From the NCBI RefSeq assembly GCF_002920615.1, contig NZ_PQSU01000004.1, forward strand, positions 186,001 through 250,000: 64,000 bases of DNA, given 5' to 3'. The stretch's first letter is position 1. Every line of letters begins with the position of its first letter. A program made the position numbers and the translations under genes. Below, in pieces: positions 9,101 to 16,751 of the stretch. This stretch comes from Streptomyces sp. Ru62 (GTDB lineage Bacteria > Actinomycetota > Actinomycetes > Streptomycetales > Streptomycetaceae). The notes beneath the pieces are model-generated. The model was not told the origin of the DNA. It searched no databases and was given only the letters and a program-made list of their open reading frames with translations.

Positions 9101-9766
9101 CTGGGCACCGGACTCGGCTGGGGCCAGCAGCGGGCCGGGAACCAGATCCAGCTGAACGTGCCCGGCTGGGGCGACTCCGGCCCCGACCACACCGGCTTCG
9201 GCGACGTGTGGAGCGAGGACAGCGGGATGCGCCAGACCACCTCCGTCCGGCTCGACGGCACCCTCGTCGACCAGAACACAGGCTCCGCCGCCTACGTCTG
9301 GGACGCGCCCGCCGACGAGCACACGTACCAGGTCGTCACCGACACCGCCCTCGACGCCGGCCGGTGGCCGCTCGCCACCCGGGGCCACACCGAGTGGACC
9401 TTCCGCTCGGCGGCCACCCCCGAGGACCACTGGACGTACCTGCCGCTGATCAACCTCGCCTACGACCTCGGCACCGACCTCGCCGGTGCCGTGCGCGGCG
9501 GACAGCGGGTACCGGTCGCAATCTCCGCCTCCTACGTGGCGCACGCCTCGGGCACCGGCAGGCTCGGCGGCGGCCGGCTGGAGGTGTCGTACGACGACGG
9601 CACGACCTGGCGGGCCGTCCCCCTGAGCACCGGCCGGGCCACCTCCTGGCGCGGCACGCTGACCGTGCCGCGCGGCGCGTCCTCCGTGTCGCTGCGGGCC
9701 TCGGCCCGGGACGACAAGGGCGGAGCGGTGACGCAGGAGATCATTCGGGCGGTGGCGGTCCGGTGA
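6155..9766 (+). CDS. Secreted S8-family subtilisin-like serine protease
   Basis: A 1203-residue precursor with an N-terminal Sec signal peptide (about residues 1-32, ending near AVAAPHP) and a prodomain before the catalytic module. The triad is Asp215 (VAVLDTGAD), His247 (NGHGTHV) and Ser420 (GTSMATPQVAGV). About 750 residues follow the catalytic domain and appear to be beta-sandwich and protease-associated-like regions, so this belongs to the long actinobacterial subtilases. It is probably exported and processed for extracellular protein breakdown. The ATG at 6155 has GAGAAGAGG upstream; the frame is open further 5' but without a signal peptide at its start. The 3' end overlaps the convergent carboxyltransferase gene by 26 nt. 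I see no operator. Confidence 0.95.
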   Translation: MSTGPVRRGAALLAAGLVSALLPAGPAVAAPHPQGPGASGTTTVTLVTGDRVTVTDLGHGRQTVTVRRPIGATGAVRTQRDDGHLTVVPDEALPYLRAGTLDRRLFDVSGLIRQGLTDDRAGTLPLIVTYDRSARTATPAGAERTRALPSLRGAAVKAGKGRAFWRSFTRTPGIDKVWLDGRVKAELAESNAQIGTAAGWDAGLTGKGVTVAVLDTGADLGHPDLVDRVGTARSFIEGQEVADRNGHGTHVTSTVGGSGAASDGREKGVAPDATLAVGKVLSDQGAGSESQIIAGMEWAARDVHARIVSMSLGSTEPSDGTDPMAQAVNTLSKETGALFVVAAGNTGAPSSIGSPGAADAALTVGAVDSADQAAWFSSAGPRYGDNALKPDLAAPGVDILAARSGLVTGTGPYTSMSGTSMATPQVAGVAALLAERHPDWTGARLKDALMSSSKQLDASVYTLGAGRVSVPDAVHATVTATGSADLGFHGWPYDADEPVTRTVTYTNTSGTPVDLRLSVRGAPDGVATLADDTLTVPAHGTASTTVTGDASKAPVGGTTGQIVAADPAGTAVAHTVFGLVKEEERYTLTVHVKDRSGAPAAADLTVQRLAEGTDAEPVHVGDSGTLRLRLKPGTYSLATFLDVPGSHGADSLGLGFLTAPEITLDRNRDITLDGRTLREVRADVDRRTETHQLVMEYDRKANGADLFGAVQVPLTYDSVFAAPTPRVTQGTFEYRTVWRLAKPQLEVEGVGEATVQPGGTLIAGRTRLPLVDVGDGPVTGVSGKAVLARLAPGADPAALARDAQDAGAEALFVTDDAPGRLMAWWGTDDNADRPLLIATVNRADAARLRAAGRVDMTGTPDSPYVYDLSEGHRGAVPDRDLTYAPGARQLAAVHVTFHAARPQSGGEFRYSITDTFPIGLGFQERVALPAQRTDHVSTGPGQLWHESVTAGDGALEERGGLVRYDGGTRPALHWFRPVWHPWLGTGLGWGQQRAGNQIQLNVPGWGDSGPDHTGFGDVWSEDSGMRQTTSVRLDGTLVDQNTGSAAYVWDAPADEHTYQVVTDTALDAGRWPLATRGHTEWTFRSAATPEDHWTYLPLINLAYDLGTDLAGAVRGGQRVPVAISASYVAHASGTGRLGGGRLEVSYDDGTTWRAVPLSTGRATSWRGTLTVPRGASSVSLRASARDDKGGAVTQEIIRAVAVR

Positions 9767-11348
9767 CGCTCCGGGGCGCGGACGTGCCGACGACGCCCCG
9801 GACCACGCCCAGCTCCACCAGGTCCTGGGGGCGGACGCGGAGCTGGTCGGCGGTCGACCGGACCTCCTGCGGCGGGCGTTTCAGGATGGCGGCCGCCAGT
9901 TCCGGCGCGATCACCGAGAAGTAACTGTCCGGCGTGGCCCAGGTGTTGCCGGGCGCGGCCAGTGCGAGGGCGCCGCCGGAGCCGCCCTCGCCGATGACGA
10001 GGGTGGTGATCGGCACCCGGGCGGCGGCCACCGCGCCGAACACCTCGGCGACGGCCGCGCCGACGCCCTGCCGCTCCGCCTCCGCGTCGTTCGCGGCACC
10101 CGGGGTGTCCACCAGCGTCAGCACGGGGACGCCGAGCCGGTCCGCCAGCCGGATCAGCCGGGCGGCGGTGCGGTACCCGGCGGGTCGGGTCGCCGTGCCG
10201 GTCTGCGCCGCGTAGGCCACGGTACGGCCGTCCCGCTCACCGAACCCGCACAGCATCCCGCCGGGATCCATCCCGCCGCACCTGTCACCGCTGATCGGCA
10301 GCCGGTCGTCGAAGTAGGCGTCCAGGTAGGCCCGCGCCCGCGGCCGTCCGCCCGCCCGGGCCCGCTCGACGGCCTCCCACCCGCTCCCGGCCGACCCACC
10401 CCACCCGAGCGCCTGCGGCACGGGGGCGGGCTCGGGCCGGTGGGCGGTCACGGGGGCGGAGGCGGGTGCGTTGTCCCCGTGGGGTTCTGGGGCGGAGGCG
10501 GGCGCGGGCCACTGGGCGGATGCCGGGGCGGGCGCGGGTGGGGCGGGCTCGGTCCCCTGGGCGGCCGCCGGGGTGGGGGCGGTGGGCGGTGCGCTGTCGG
10601 TCGGCGTGGCTCCCGGGGTGACTTCCGGCGTGGCTTCCGGCGTGACGCCCGGTGTGGTGCCCGCCTGCCGCCCGGCCAGCAGCCGCAGCCACCTCCCCAG
10701 CACCCCCTTCAGCTCGGCCGGCGCCACGATCGCGTCCGCCGAGCCCGCCGCGAGCTGGGACTCCGCCGTGTACGCGGACGGGTCGGCGTCCGGCGGGCGG
10801 ACCCGGGAGCCGGCGAAGCCGACCTGGGCGCCGGGGAGGGCCAGGACGATGTCCGCGCCCGCGCCGAGGGTGGCCCAGCCGCCGCCGGTCGTCGGGTCCC
10901 GCAGGACCGCTATCTGCGGCAGCCCCGCCTCACGGGTGAGCGCGGACTGCCGGGCCACCCGCTGGAGCTGGGTGAGCGCGAGCATGCCCTCCTGCATCCG
11001 GCTGCCCCCGGTCGCGATCAACGGCACCACGGGCAGCCGGTGTTCACGGGCATGGGTGTACGACGCCTCCAGCCGGTCCCCGGTGCCCTCGCCCAGCGAG
11101 CCGCCCAGGAAGCCGAACTCGAAGGCGATCAGGACGGCCCGGGTTCCCTCGACGCGCGCGGTGCCGCAGACGACCGACTCCCGCTCGCCGGTGCGGGCGG
11201 CGGCGCGGGCGCGGGAGGCGCCGTAGCCCTGCCAGCCGAGGGGGCCGTCGTCCCGCTCCGACTGCCGTATCGCAACGGGCAGTTCACGGAAGCTGTCCGC
11301 GTCCGCGACCAGCGCGAGCATCTCCCGTGCCGAGAGCCGCTCAGGCAT
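9741..11348 (-). CDS. Fused two-domain acyl-CoA carboxyltransferase (alpha- and beta-like halves)
   Basis: The 535-residue protein joins two crotonase-fold carboxyltransferase halves: residues about 55-225 (GGSRMQEGMLAL, TGGGWATLGAGADI) resemble AccD, and residues about 335-520 (DTPGAANDAEAERQG, IGEGGSGGALALA) resemble AccA. Such proteins transfer carboxyl groups between carboxybiotin and acyl-CoA. The AccD zinc-finger cysteines are absent. Between the halves lies an unusual linker of about 105 Pro/Ala/Thr residues. Its ATG at 11348 overlaps the matB stop by 8 nt, so the two genes are translationally coupled and probably act together in malonyl-CoA supply or turnover. A biotin carrier and carboxylase are not encoded nearby. 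The substrate is not known from sequence. Confidence 0.85.
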   Translation of the reverse strand: MPERLSAREMLALVADADSFRELPVAIRQSERDDGPLGWQGYGASRARAAARTGERESVVCGTARVEGTRAVLIAFEFGFLGGSLGEGTGDRLEASYTHAREHRLPVVPLIATGGSRMQEGMLALTQLQRVARQSALTREAGLPQIAVLRDPTTGGGWATLGAGADIVLALPGAQVGFAGSRVRPPDADPSAYTAESQLAAGSADAIVAPAELKGVLGRWLRLLAGRQAGTTPGVTPEATPEVTPGATPTDSAPPTAPTPAAAQGTEPAPPAPAPASAQWPAPASAPEPHGDNAPASAPVTAHRPEPAPVPQALGWGGSAGSGWEAVERARAGGRPRARAYLDAYFDDRLPISGDRCGGMDPGGMLCGFGERDGRTVAYAAQTGTATRPAGYRTAARLIRLADRLGVPVLTLVDTPGAANDAEAERQGVGAAVAEVFGAVAAARVPITTLVIGEGGSGGALALAAPGNTWATPDSYFSVIAPELAAAILKRPPQEVRSTADQLRVRPQDLVELGVVRGVVGTSAPRSVTGPPPPE

Positions 11349-12825
11349 CGGCCAGGGCCCGCTTCATGATCTTCCCCATGTCGTTGCGGGGGAGCGCCTG
11401 GAGGTAGCGGACGACCCGGGGGCGCTTGTGCGGGGCCAGCCGCCGGGCCACGTGGTCCGCCAACTCCTCGGTTCCCGGCGGGGCCTGAGGGTCCGCCGGG
11501 ACGATCCAGGCCACGATCCGCTCGCCCAGGTCGGCGTCCGGCTCCCCGGTGACCGCCGCCTCCCGCACCCCCGGGTGCTCCAGCAGCGCGTTCTCGATCT
11601 CACCGGCCCCGATCTTGTACCCCCCGCTCTTGATCAGGTCGGTGGTCTTGCGGCCGACGATGCGGACGTAGCCGTCGGGCTCGCGCACGGCCACGTCCCC
11701 GGTGCGGAACCAGCCGTCGGCGGTGAACGCGGCGGCGGTGGCGTCGGGCCGGTTCAGGTACTCGGTGAACAGGTTCGGGCCGCGCACCTGGATCTCCCCG
11801 ACGCTCTCCCCGTCGTACGCGGTGATCTCCGTACCGTCCTCCTCCACCAGCCGCAGCTCCACCCCCGGCAGCGGCACCCCGACCGTCCCGGGCCGGGCCT
11901 CGCCGTCGACCCGCACGGCGGTGTTCATCAGCGTCTCCGTCATGCCGTACCGCTCGATCACCCGCCGCCCGGTCGCCGCCGCGATCCGCTCGTGGTCATG
12001 GACCGGCAGCGCGGCCGAGCCCGACACCAGCAGCCGGGCCCCGGCGAGCGCCTCGGCCAGCTCCGGGTCGCCGGGCAGCGCCTCCGCGATCCGGTGGTAC
12101 ATCGTCGGCACCCCGAACATCATGGTCGCGCCCGCGTTCAGCTCCCGGGCCACGCCCTCGGGGGAGAACCGCCCCAGGTGCCGCACCGAGCCGCCGCGCC
12201 GCAGCGGACCCAGGACACCCAGCACCAGCCCGTGCACATGGAACAGCGGCAGCCCGTGCACCAGCACGTCGTCGCCGGTCCACCCCCAGGCGTCGGCGAG
12301 CCCGTCCAGGGTGGTGGCGAGGGCCCGGCGGGGGAGGACCGCGCCCTTGGGCGGGCCGGTGGTGCCGGAGGTGTAGACGATCAGCGCCGGGTCGCCGTCC
12401 GAGGCGCGCTCCTGAGGGACGGCACCGGTGGCCGACGCGTCGACATCGACCCGTGCCAAGTCCCCGAAGACCGACGGCAGTTCCGTGCCGGGCGCGGCGA
12501 GCACGAGTGACGGCGCGCTGTCGGACAGGATGTGCGCCAGCTCCTTCTCACCCGACTTCGGGTTGAGCGGCACCGCCGCCACCCCGGCGAGCAGTGCGCC
12601 GGTCACCGCGACGGCGGTCTCCAGCTCCGCAGTGGCCCACACGGCGACCCGGCCGGAGCCCTCGATCCGCGCGGCGAGGGCACCCGCGGCGCCCGCCAGC
12701 CCGCCGTAGGTCAGAGTCCGTGGCCCGAACCGCAGGGCGACCCTCCCCCGGACTTCGTCCGGGGGGACCCCCATCTCGCTGCGCTCACCTGGACCGTCCG
12801 TCAGAGCGGGGAAGAGGGAGGACAC
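11341..12825 (-). CDS. matB: Malonyl-CoA synthetase (malonate-CoA ligase)
   Basis: A 494-residue adenylate-forming enzyme that activates malonate (and often methylmalonate) to the CoA thioester with ATP. Motifs: YTSGTTGPPKGAV (P-loop), ERYGMTETLMNT, GRKTTDLIKSGGYKIG and the C-terminal catalytic lysine in MGKIMKRAL. It is very close to the Streptomyces coelicolor MatB sequence as I remember it. I start it at GTG 12825 (protein begins with SSLFPAL) because AAGGAG lies 8 nt upstream; GTG 12834 overlaps that site. Residues about 10-30 are encoded by a Streptomyces-type palindromic repeat (see 12741-12789). The gene overlaps the carboxyltransferase gene by 8 nt. Product: malonyl-CoA for fatty acid or polyketide synthesis. 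Confidence 0.93.
   Translation of the reverse strand: MSSLFPALTDGPGERSEMGVPPDEVRGRVALRFGPRTLTYGGLAGAAGALAARIEGSGRVAVWATAELETAVAVTGALLAGVAAVPLNPKSGEKELAHILSDSAPSLVLAAPGTELPSVFGDLARVDVDASATGAVPQERASDGDPALIVYTSGTTGPPKGAVLPRRALATTLDGLADAWGWTGDDVLVHGLPLFHVHGLVLGVLGPLRRGGSVRHLGRFSPEGVARELNAGATMMFGVPTMYHRIAEALPGDPELAEALAGARLLVSGSAALPVHDHERIAAATGRRVIERYGMTETLMNTAVRVDGEARPGTVGVPLPGVELRLVEEDGTEITAYDGESVGEIQVRGPNLFTEYLNRPDATAAAFTADGWFRTGDVAVREPDGYVRIVGRKTTDLIKSGGYKIGAGEIENALLEHPGVREAAVTGEPDADLGERIVAWIVPADPQAPPGTEELADHVARRLAPHKRPRVVRYLQALPRNDMGKIMKRALADA
12741..12789. repeat. Streptomyces-type palindromic repeat inside the matB 5' coding region
   Basis: Inside the first 30 codons of matB is a hairpin with a 9-bp stem, CCCCCGGAC at 12745-12753 and GTCCGGGGG at 12757-12765, loop of three. 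It is followed on the plus strand by GGACCCCCATCTCGCTGCGC. The same motif is familiar from many Streptomyces intergenic regions, where it usually sits outside genes. Here it is read in frame as protein (GERSEMGVPPDEVRG). Confidence 0.7.
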
Positions 12826-12902
12826 GCGGCGCACTCCTTACTGTCGGACGGGGCCGACTGCACGGTCGGCGGGGCCGACTGCCGGGGACGACAGCACCCT
12901 TC

Positions 12903-13508
12903 CTACACCAGGACCCGCGTTGCGACGACCGCGCTCAGATCGGCCGCGAGCCGCAGCTCGACCGCCCGCAGCGCGGGATGCTCCAGCCAGTGCAGCCGGG
13001 CCCGGTCGACCCGGCCCTCGTGCAGCGGCGGCCATCCGGCCGCGGGCGTGAAGTCGTCCACGACGACCGTCCCGCCGGGCACCAGCAGCCGCTCCACGTC
13101 GGCGGGCGCGTCCCCGGGCGCCTTGCCCTGCCCGCCCCCGTCGAGGACGAGCAGGTCGAAGGGGCCGTACTCCGCGATCCGCCGCCAGTCGCCGGTCAGC
13201 ACGGTGACCTCGGAGCGGCCGGTGAAGACCTCGGCGGCGCGCCGCGCCCGCTCCGGCTCCCGCTCGACGCTGACCAGCCGCACACCGGGGGCTGCCCCCG
13301 ACGCGAGCCAGGCCAGGCCGACACCGAGCCCGGTGCCGGTCTCCCCGATCCGCAGCCGGGCACCGCCCGCCAGCGTGTGCAGCAGGCGGCCCTGTTCGGG
13401 CCGGCAGGAGAAGGGGAAGCCGTGCGCGCGGGCGGCGGCCAGGGCGTGCCGCACGAGCGGCGGCAGCCCGTCCGCACCGGTGTACGCGCCGGTACCGTGC
13501 TGTGCCAT
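12903..13508 (-). CDS. Class I SAM-dependent methyltransferase (O-methyltransferase type)
   Basis: The 201-residue protein has a Rossmann methyltransferase core: glycine-rich motif I as ETGTGLGVGLAWLA (about residues 56-69), acidic end of strand 2 in LVSVEREPERA, and FDLLVLDGGG then VPGGTVVVDDF for later strands, as in O-methyltransferases of the catechol/caffeoyl-CoA type. The substrate cannot be told. It is short and cytosolic. The gene stands between matB (68 nt upstream-facing gap with direct repeats of ggggccgactgc) and the MerR-PP2C gene, which ends 10 nt before its ATG, so it may be read from that gene's transcript. No strong ribosome binding site is visible. Confidence 0.8.
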   Translation of the reverse strand: MAQHGTGAYTGADGLPPLVRHALAAARAHGFPFSCRPEQGRLLHTLAGGARLRIGETGTGLGVGLAWLASGAAPGVRLVSVEREPERARRAAEVFTGRSEVTVLTGDWRRIAEYGPFDLLVLDGGGQGKAPGDAPADVERLLVPGGTVVVDDFTPAAGWPPLHEGRVDRARLHWLEHPALRAVELRLAADLSAVVATRVLV

Positions 13509-13518
13509 ACGGCCAGTT

Positions 13519-14619
13519 CTAGCCGACGGGCACGGACGGGCGGGCGGCCGTCACCACATCGGCGACGACACAGCTGACGTTGTCGGGACCGCCCGCCGCG
13601 TCGGCCGCGCCGATCAGGGACCGTACGACGGCCTCCGGGTCGGACCCGGCGGCCAGCAGCTCCTTGATCAGCGCGTCGGGGACGACCCGGGTCAGCCCGT
13701 CCGAGCACACCAGGTACCGGTCCCCGTCCCGGGCCTGCCGCACCCGCAGATCCGGCACCGGCGGCGCACCGGAGGTGCCCAGCGCCTTCAGCAGCAGGGC
13801 CCGCTGCGGATGGCTCTCGGCCTCCTCCTCCGTCAGCCGTCCCTCGTCGATCAGCGACTGGACCACGCTGTGGTCGTGGGTGATGCGGAACAGCTCGCCG
13901 TCCCGCAGCAGATACGCCCGCGAGTCCCCGATGTGCACGAGGGCCAGCTTCGACCCCGTCCACAGCAGCGCGGTCAGCGTCGTCCCGCTCTCCTCGCCGC
14001 CCTCCCCCGCGGCCCTCGCGAGGTCCTGTACGGCCTCGTTCGCCCCGCGCACCGCATCCTCCAGCAGGTTCAGCACGCTGCCGGCGGCCAGTTCCTCCTC
14101 CTCGTCCAGGAACCTCAGCGCCGCCACGGCGGCATGGCTCGCGGGTGCCCCCGCCGGGCCGCAGCCGTCGGCGACGGCGAGCAGCCTGCGGCCCGCGTAC
14201 ACCGTGTCCTGGTTGGCCGGGCGGACGTGCCCGCGGTCCGAACGCGCCGCGTGACGCAGTTCCAGCATGGTGGTGTGTCTCCCTCTCGACTCGCCGGTCA
14301 GCTCCTCGACGAGGAACGCGGCGAGGTCCCGCCGTACGGCCGTCTCCGCCTCCACCCGGGCCCAGTACGCCCGGATCTCCCGGGCCGCGTCCGCCGCGTC
14401 CAGGGCGCACACCGCCCGGATCTCCGCCAGGGGCATGCCCAGGCGGCGCAGCCAGGCCACGAGCCGGGCCCGTTCCAGCTGGGCGAGGGCGTAGTAGCGG
14501 TAACCGGTGTCCGGGTCGACCCGGGCGGGCGGCAGCAGGTCCAGCTCGTCGTACAGGCGCAGCGCCTTCGGTGACAGCCGGCTCGCCTTCGCGAACGCCC
14601 CGATGGTCAGCAGTTCCAT
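13519..14619 (-). CDS. MerR-family HTH fused to PP2C-type protein phosphatase
   Basis: The 366-residue protein starts with a MerR DNA-binding domain (LLTIGAFAKASRLSPKALRLYDELDLL, GYRYY, GMPLAEI; residues 1-85) and a short helical linker. It ends in a PP2C (PPM) Ser/Thr phosphatase (residues about 120-360) with VADGCGP, HIGDSRAYLL, CSDGLTRVV and GGPDNVSCVV. In most PPMs the first motif reads NED; here it is NQD, so one metal-associated acidic residue is Gln, and DGMGG is DGCGP. Activity may be altered. The ATG at 14619 follows GAGGTGCGC; the frame is open further upstream through the operator. An inverted repeat TTGACC-N9-GGTCAA at 14662-14682 fits autoregulation. The fusion suggests phosphatase control of, or by, a DNA-binding module. 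Confidence 0.88.
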   Translation of the reverse strand: MELLTIGAFAKASRLSPKALRLYDELDLLPPARVDPDTGYRYYALAQLERARLVAWLRRLGMPLAEIRAVCALDAADAAREIRAYWARVEAETAVRRDLAAFLVEELTGESRGRHTTMLELRHAARSDRGHVRPANQDTVYAGRRLLAVADGCGPAGAPASHAAVAALRFLDEEEELAAGSVLNLLEDAVRGANEAVQDLARAAGEGGEESGTTLTALLWTGSKLALVHIGDSRAYLLRDGELFRITHDHSVVQSLIDEGRLTEEEAESHPQRALLLKALGTSGAPPVPDLRVRQARDGDRYLVCSDGLTRVVPDALIKELLAAGSDPEAVVRSLIGAADAAGGPDNVSCVVADVVTAARPSVPVG

Positions 14620-14652
14620 GCGCACCTCGCGCGTCTCGTCGTCCGCCACCGA

Positions 14653-14682
14653 TGCTGGGGCTTGACCGAAGGGGAAGGTCAA
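14653..14682 (-). promoter_or_regulatory. MerR-type promoter/operator of the MerR-PP2C gene
   Basis: On the minus strand TTGACC (14682-14677) and GGTCAA (14667-14662) form a perfect 6-bp inverted repeat with 9-bp spacing. TTGACC can also serve as the -35 box, with CAGCAT (14658-14653) as a weak -10 at the stretched 19-bp spacing used by MerR regulators. It lies 34-63 bp upstream of the start codon, suiting autoregulation. Confidence 0.65.
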
Positions 14683-14764
14683 CAGGGCTGTCCCGGTTCC
14701 CGCGGCGCTTGTTAGCCTCACAGCCGCACCGACCGTCGAACCCGCGTACGACAGGGAGTCCGCC

Positions 14765-15667
14765 GTGCCCCGCATAGCCCTCGCCACCTACGACCCCGGA
14801 ACCGGGCCGAGCAAGGACGCGGACCTGCCGGTGCTGGTGCGGGCGCTCGCGGACGCCGGTGCCGAGGCGGAGGCCCGGCACTGGGACGATCCGGCGGTGG
14901 ACTGGGGCGGGTACGACCTGGTCGTCATCCGCTCGACCTGGGACTACAGCTGGCGGGCCACGGAGTTCGCCGCCTGGGTGGACCGGGTCGGCGCGCTGAC
15001 CCGGCTGGCCAACCCGGCCCCCGTGGTGCGCTGGAACGCCGACAAGCGCTACCTCGGGGAGCTGGCGGCGGCCGGCGTGCCCACCGTCCCCACCCGCTAC
15101 CTCGCCCCCGGCGAGCCGGCCGGCCTGCCGACCGGACACGAGTTCGTGATCAAGCCGACCTCGGGCGCGGGCGCCCGGTTCGCCGCCCGCTACACGCCCG
15201 CCGAGCACGACACGGCGGTACGGCACCTGGCGCGGATGCACGCGGAGGGCTTCACCGCGATGGTGCAGCCCTACATGCCGGGCATCGACGTGCGCGGTGA
15301 GCGGGCGCTGCAGTTCTTCGGCGGGCGGCTGCTGCACGCCAGCCGCAAGGGTGCCGTGCTCTCACCCGGCACCCCGTACGACGCCGACAAGGTGGCCCAC
15401 CCCGACCTGGAGCGCTGGCATCCCACGGACGCCGAACTCGCCGTCGCCGGGAAGGCGTTGGCGGCCGTGCCCGGCGCCCCCGGGTTGCTGTACGCGCGCG
15501 TGGACCTGGTGGACGGCGAGGACGGCGAGCCCCGCCTGATGGAACTGGAGCTGGTCGAGCCGAACCTGTTCCTGTGGCTGCACCCGGACTCGCTGCCGCG
15601 CGTGACGGAGGCGATCCTCGCGGCGGCCGAGGACGCGGGCCCGGGCCCGACGGTCACCAGTACATGA
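14765..15667 (+). CDS. ATP-grasp superfamily ligase-like protein
   Basis: The 300-residue cytosolic protein shows an ATP-grasp layout: an N-terminal pre-ATP domain (LVVIRSTWDY), WNADKRYLGELAAAGVPTVPT before the ATP lid, HEFVIKPTSGAGA with the ATP-binding Lys, and LMELELVEPNLFLW carrying the Glu/Asn metal ligands. It resembles RimK/glutathione synthetase-like proteins; ATP-grasp enzymes join a carboxylate to an amine or thiol, but the substrate is unknown. The GTG at 14765 has AGGGAG upstream, and a possible -10 (TAGCCT) lies at 14712-14717 in the region shared with the divergent MerR-PP2C gene. The 3' end overlaps the convergent metalloprotease gene by 14 nt. Confidence 0.82.
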   Translation: MPRIALATYDPGTGPSKDADLPVLVRALADAGAEAEARHWDDPAVDWGGYDLVVIRSTWDYSWRATEFAAWVDRVGALTRLANPAPVVRWNADKRYLGELAAAGVPTVPTRYLAPGEPAGLPTGHEFVIKPTSGAGARFAARYTPAEHDTAVRHLARMHAEGFTAMVQPYMPGIDVRGERALQFFGGRLLHASRKGAVLSPGTPYDADKVAHPDLERWHPTDAELAVAGKALAAVPGAPGLLYARVDLVDGEDGEPRLMELELVEPNLFLWLHPDSLPRVTEAILAAAEDAGPGPTVTST

Positions 15668-16706
15668 CCGACGCGCCCCCGGCACCCCACGTGGAGTACA
15701 TCCGGACGCGCAGGACGTACCGGCGGTCCTTGAGGAGCTTGACCTCGAAACGGCCGTTGCGGTTCTCCCCGCTGTCGTCCTCACCGGTGACGTAGCGCAG
15801 GTTCTCGCCGCCCACGTCCTCGAACAGGACCATCAGCACATCGGCGTCGCCGAACGAGCCGAACTGGTATTTCTGGCTCTTCTCCGGAGTGACCTCGTAA
15901 TCGGCCTGCTCGCCCGAGGCGAGGTCGAGGACCGCCGACCGGAACGGCTTCAGCGCGTCCAAGTGCGGAGCCAGCGGGGGATACCAGGTGCGCACGTACT
16001 CCTTGTCGTGCTCGGACAGTCCCCGGGGGGAGGGAATTCCGGTCCGGTATGCTTCCGGCCGCTTGATGAGACCCGCCTCGAACCCGTAGTGCATGACGGA
16101 CGACGGGTCCCACTGCGAACCGCTCACCTCATCGGTGGAGAGTTTGCGGATGATGTTCTGGTAAGTCACCTCATGCGGCCAGAAGTTGGGCGGGCCGGCC
16201 ATGTGCGCGTACACCGTCGGCTCGTCCCACTCGATGCCGGCGAACGGATTCTGGTGCTCGTGGGAGAAACCGATCGCGTGCCCTATCTCGTGCCGGACCG
16301 TGACCTTTCCATAGGGCGAGGTCGGGTCCCAGCCGAAGTTCATCGTGGGTTCCCCGGAACCGATGCCGAGACAGTCCGTGCCGACGTACGACCAGGACCC
16401 GTCGTCGGCGAAGGCGATCCGGATCTCGGATTCCGCGGGGTCGTCCTCGGGGCGGAACCGCAGTCCGATACCGAGATCCTCCCATTCCTGGAAGCCGTTG
16501 TGGACCTCGGTCAGCCAGGCCTTCGGCACGCCGTTTCCGGCGCCGTCCAGGAACGAGTACCGCAGCTGGGTACCGTTCACCCACTTCGCCCGGTTGAGCA
16601 GTATGGCCCTGGTCCGGGGAAGGCTGAGGTCCGGGGGGAGCGCGGGGATTCTCTGCGGGGGCTGAGCGCAGTACCGCGCGGGGCCCTTGTCCTGCTCGGT
16701 GGCCAT
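15654..16706 (-). CDS. Astacin-like (M12 clan MA) zinc metallopeptidase
   Basis: A 350-residue protein with the extended zinc motif HEIGHAIGFSHEHQ (residues about 139-152) and a downstream SVMHYGF methionine-turn, as in astacins. The C-terminal 110 residues form a beta-rich domain. There is no recognisable Sec or Tat signal, prodomain or transmembrane segment, which is unusual since most astacins are secreted; it may act in the cytosol or leave by another route. It is the third gene of a compact operon after a small acidic protein and a DUF1036-type protein (45-nt gap, AAGGAGC before ATG 16706). Its stop overlaps the ATP-grasp gene on the other strand. Substrate unknown. Confidence 0.85.
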   Translation of the reverse strand: MATEQDKGPARYCAQPPQRIPALPPDLSLPRTRAILLNRAKWVNGTQLRYSFLDGAGNGVPKAWLTEVHNGFQEWEDLGIGLRFRPEDDPAESEIRIAFADDGSWSYVGTDCLGIGSGEPTMNFGWDPTSPYGKVTVRHEIGHAIGFSHEHQNPFAGIEWDEPTVYAHMAGPPNFWPHEVTYQNIIRKLSTDEVSGSQWDPSSVMHYGFEAGLIKRPEAYRTGIPSPRGLSEHDKEYVRTWYPPLAPHLDALKPFRSAVLDLASGEQADYEVTPEKSQKYQFGSFGDADVLMVLFEDVGGENLRYVTGEDDSGENRNGRFEVKLLKDRRYVLRVRMYSTWGAGGASVMYW

Positions 16707-16751
16707 GACGACGCTCCTTGATTCTGCTCGCGGTGGGGGTTCAGTGAGGGC

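Noticed and set aside
15271..15690. Antisense frames over the ATP-grasp gene
   Set aside because: Low-complexity Ser/Arg-rich shadows with no start signals.
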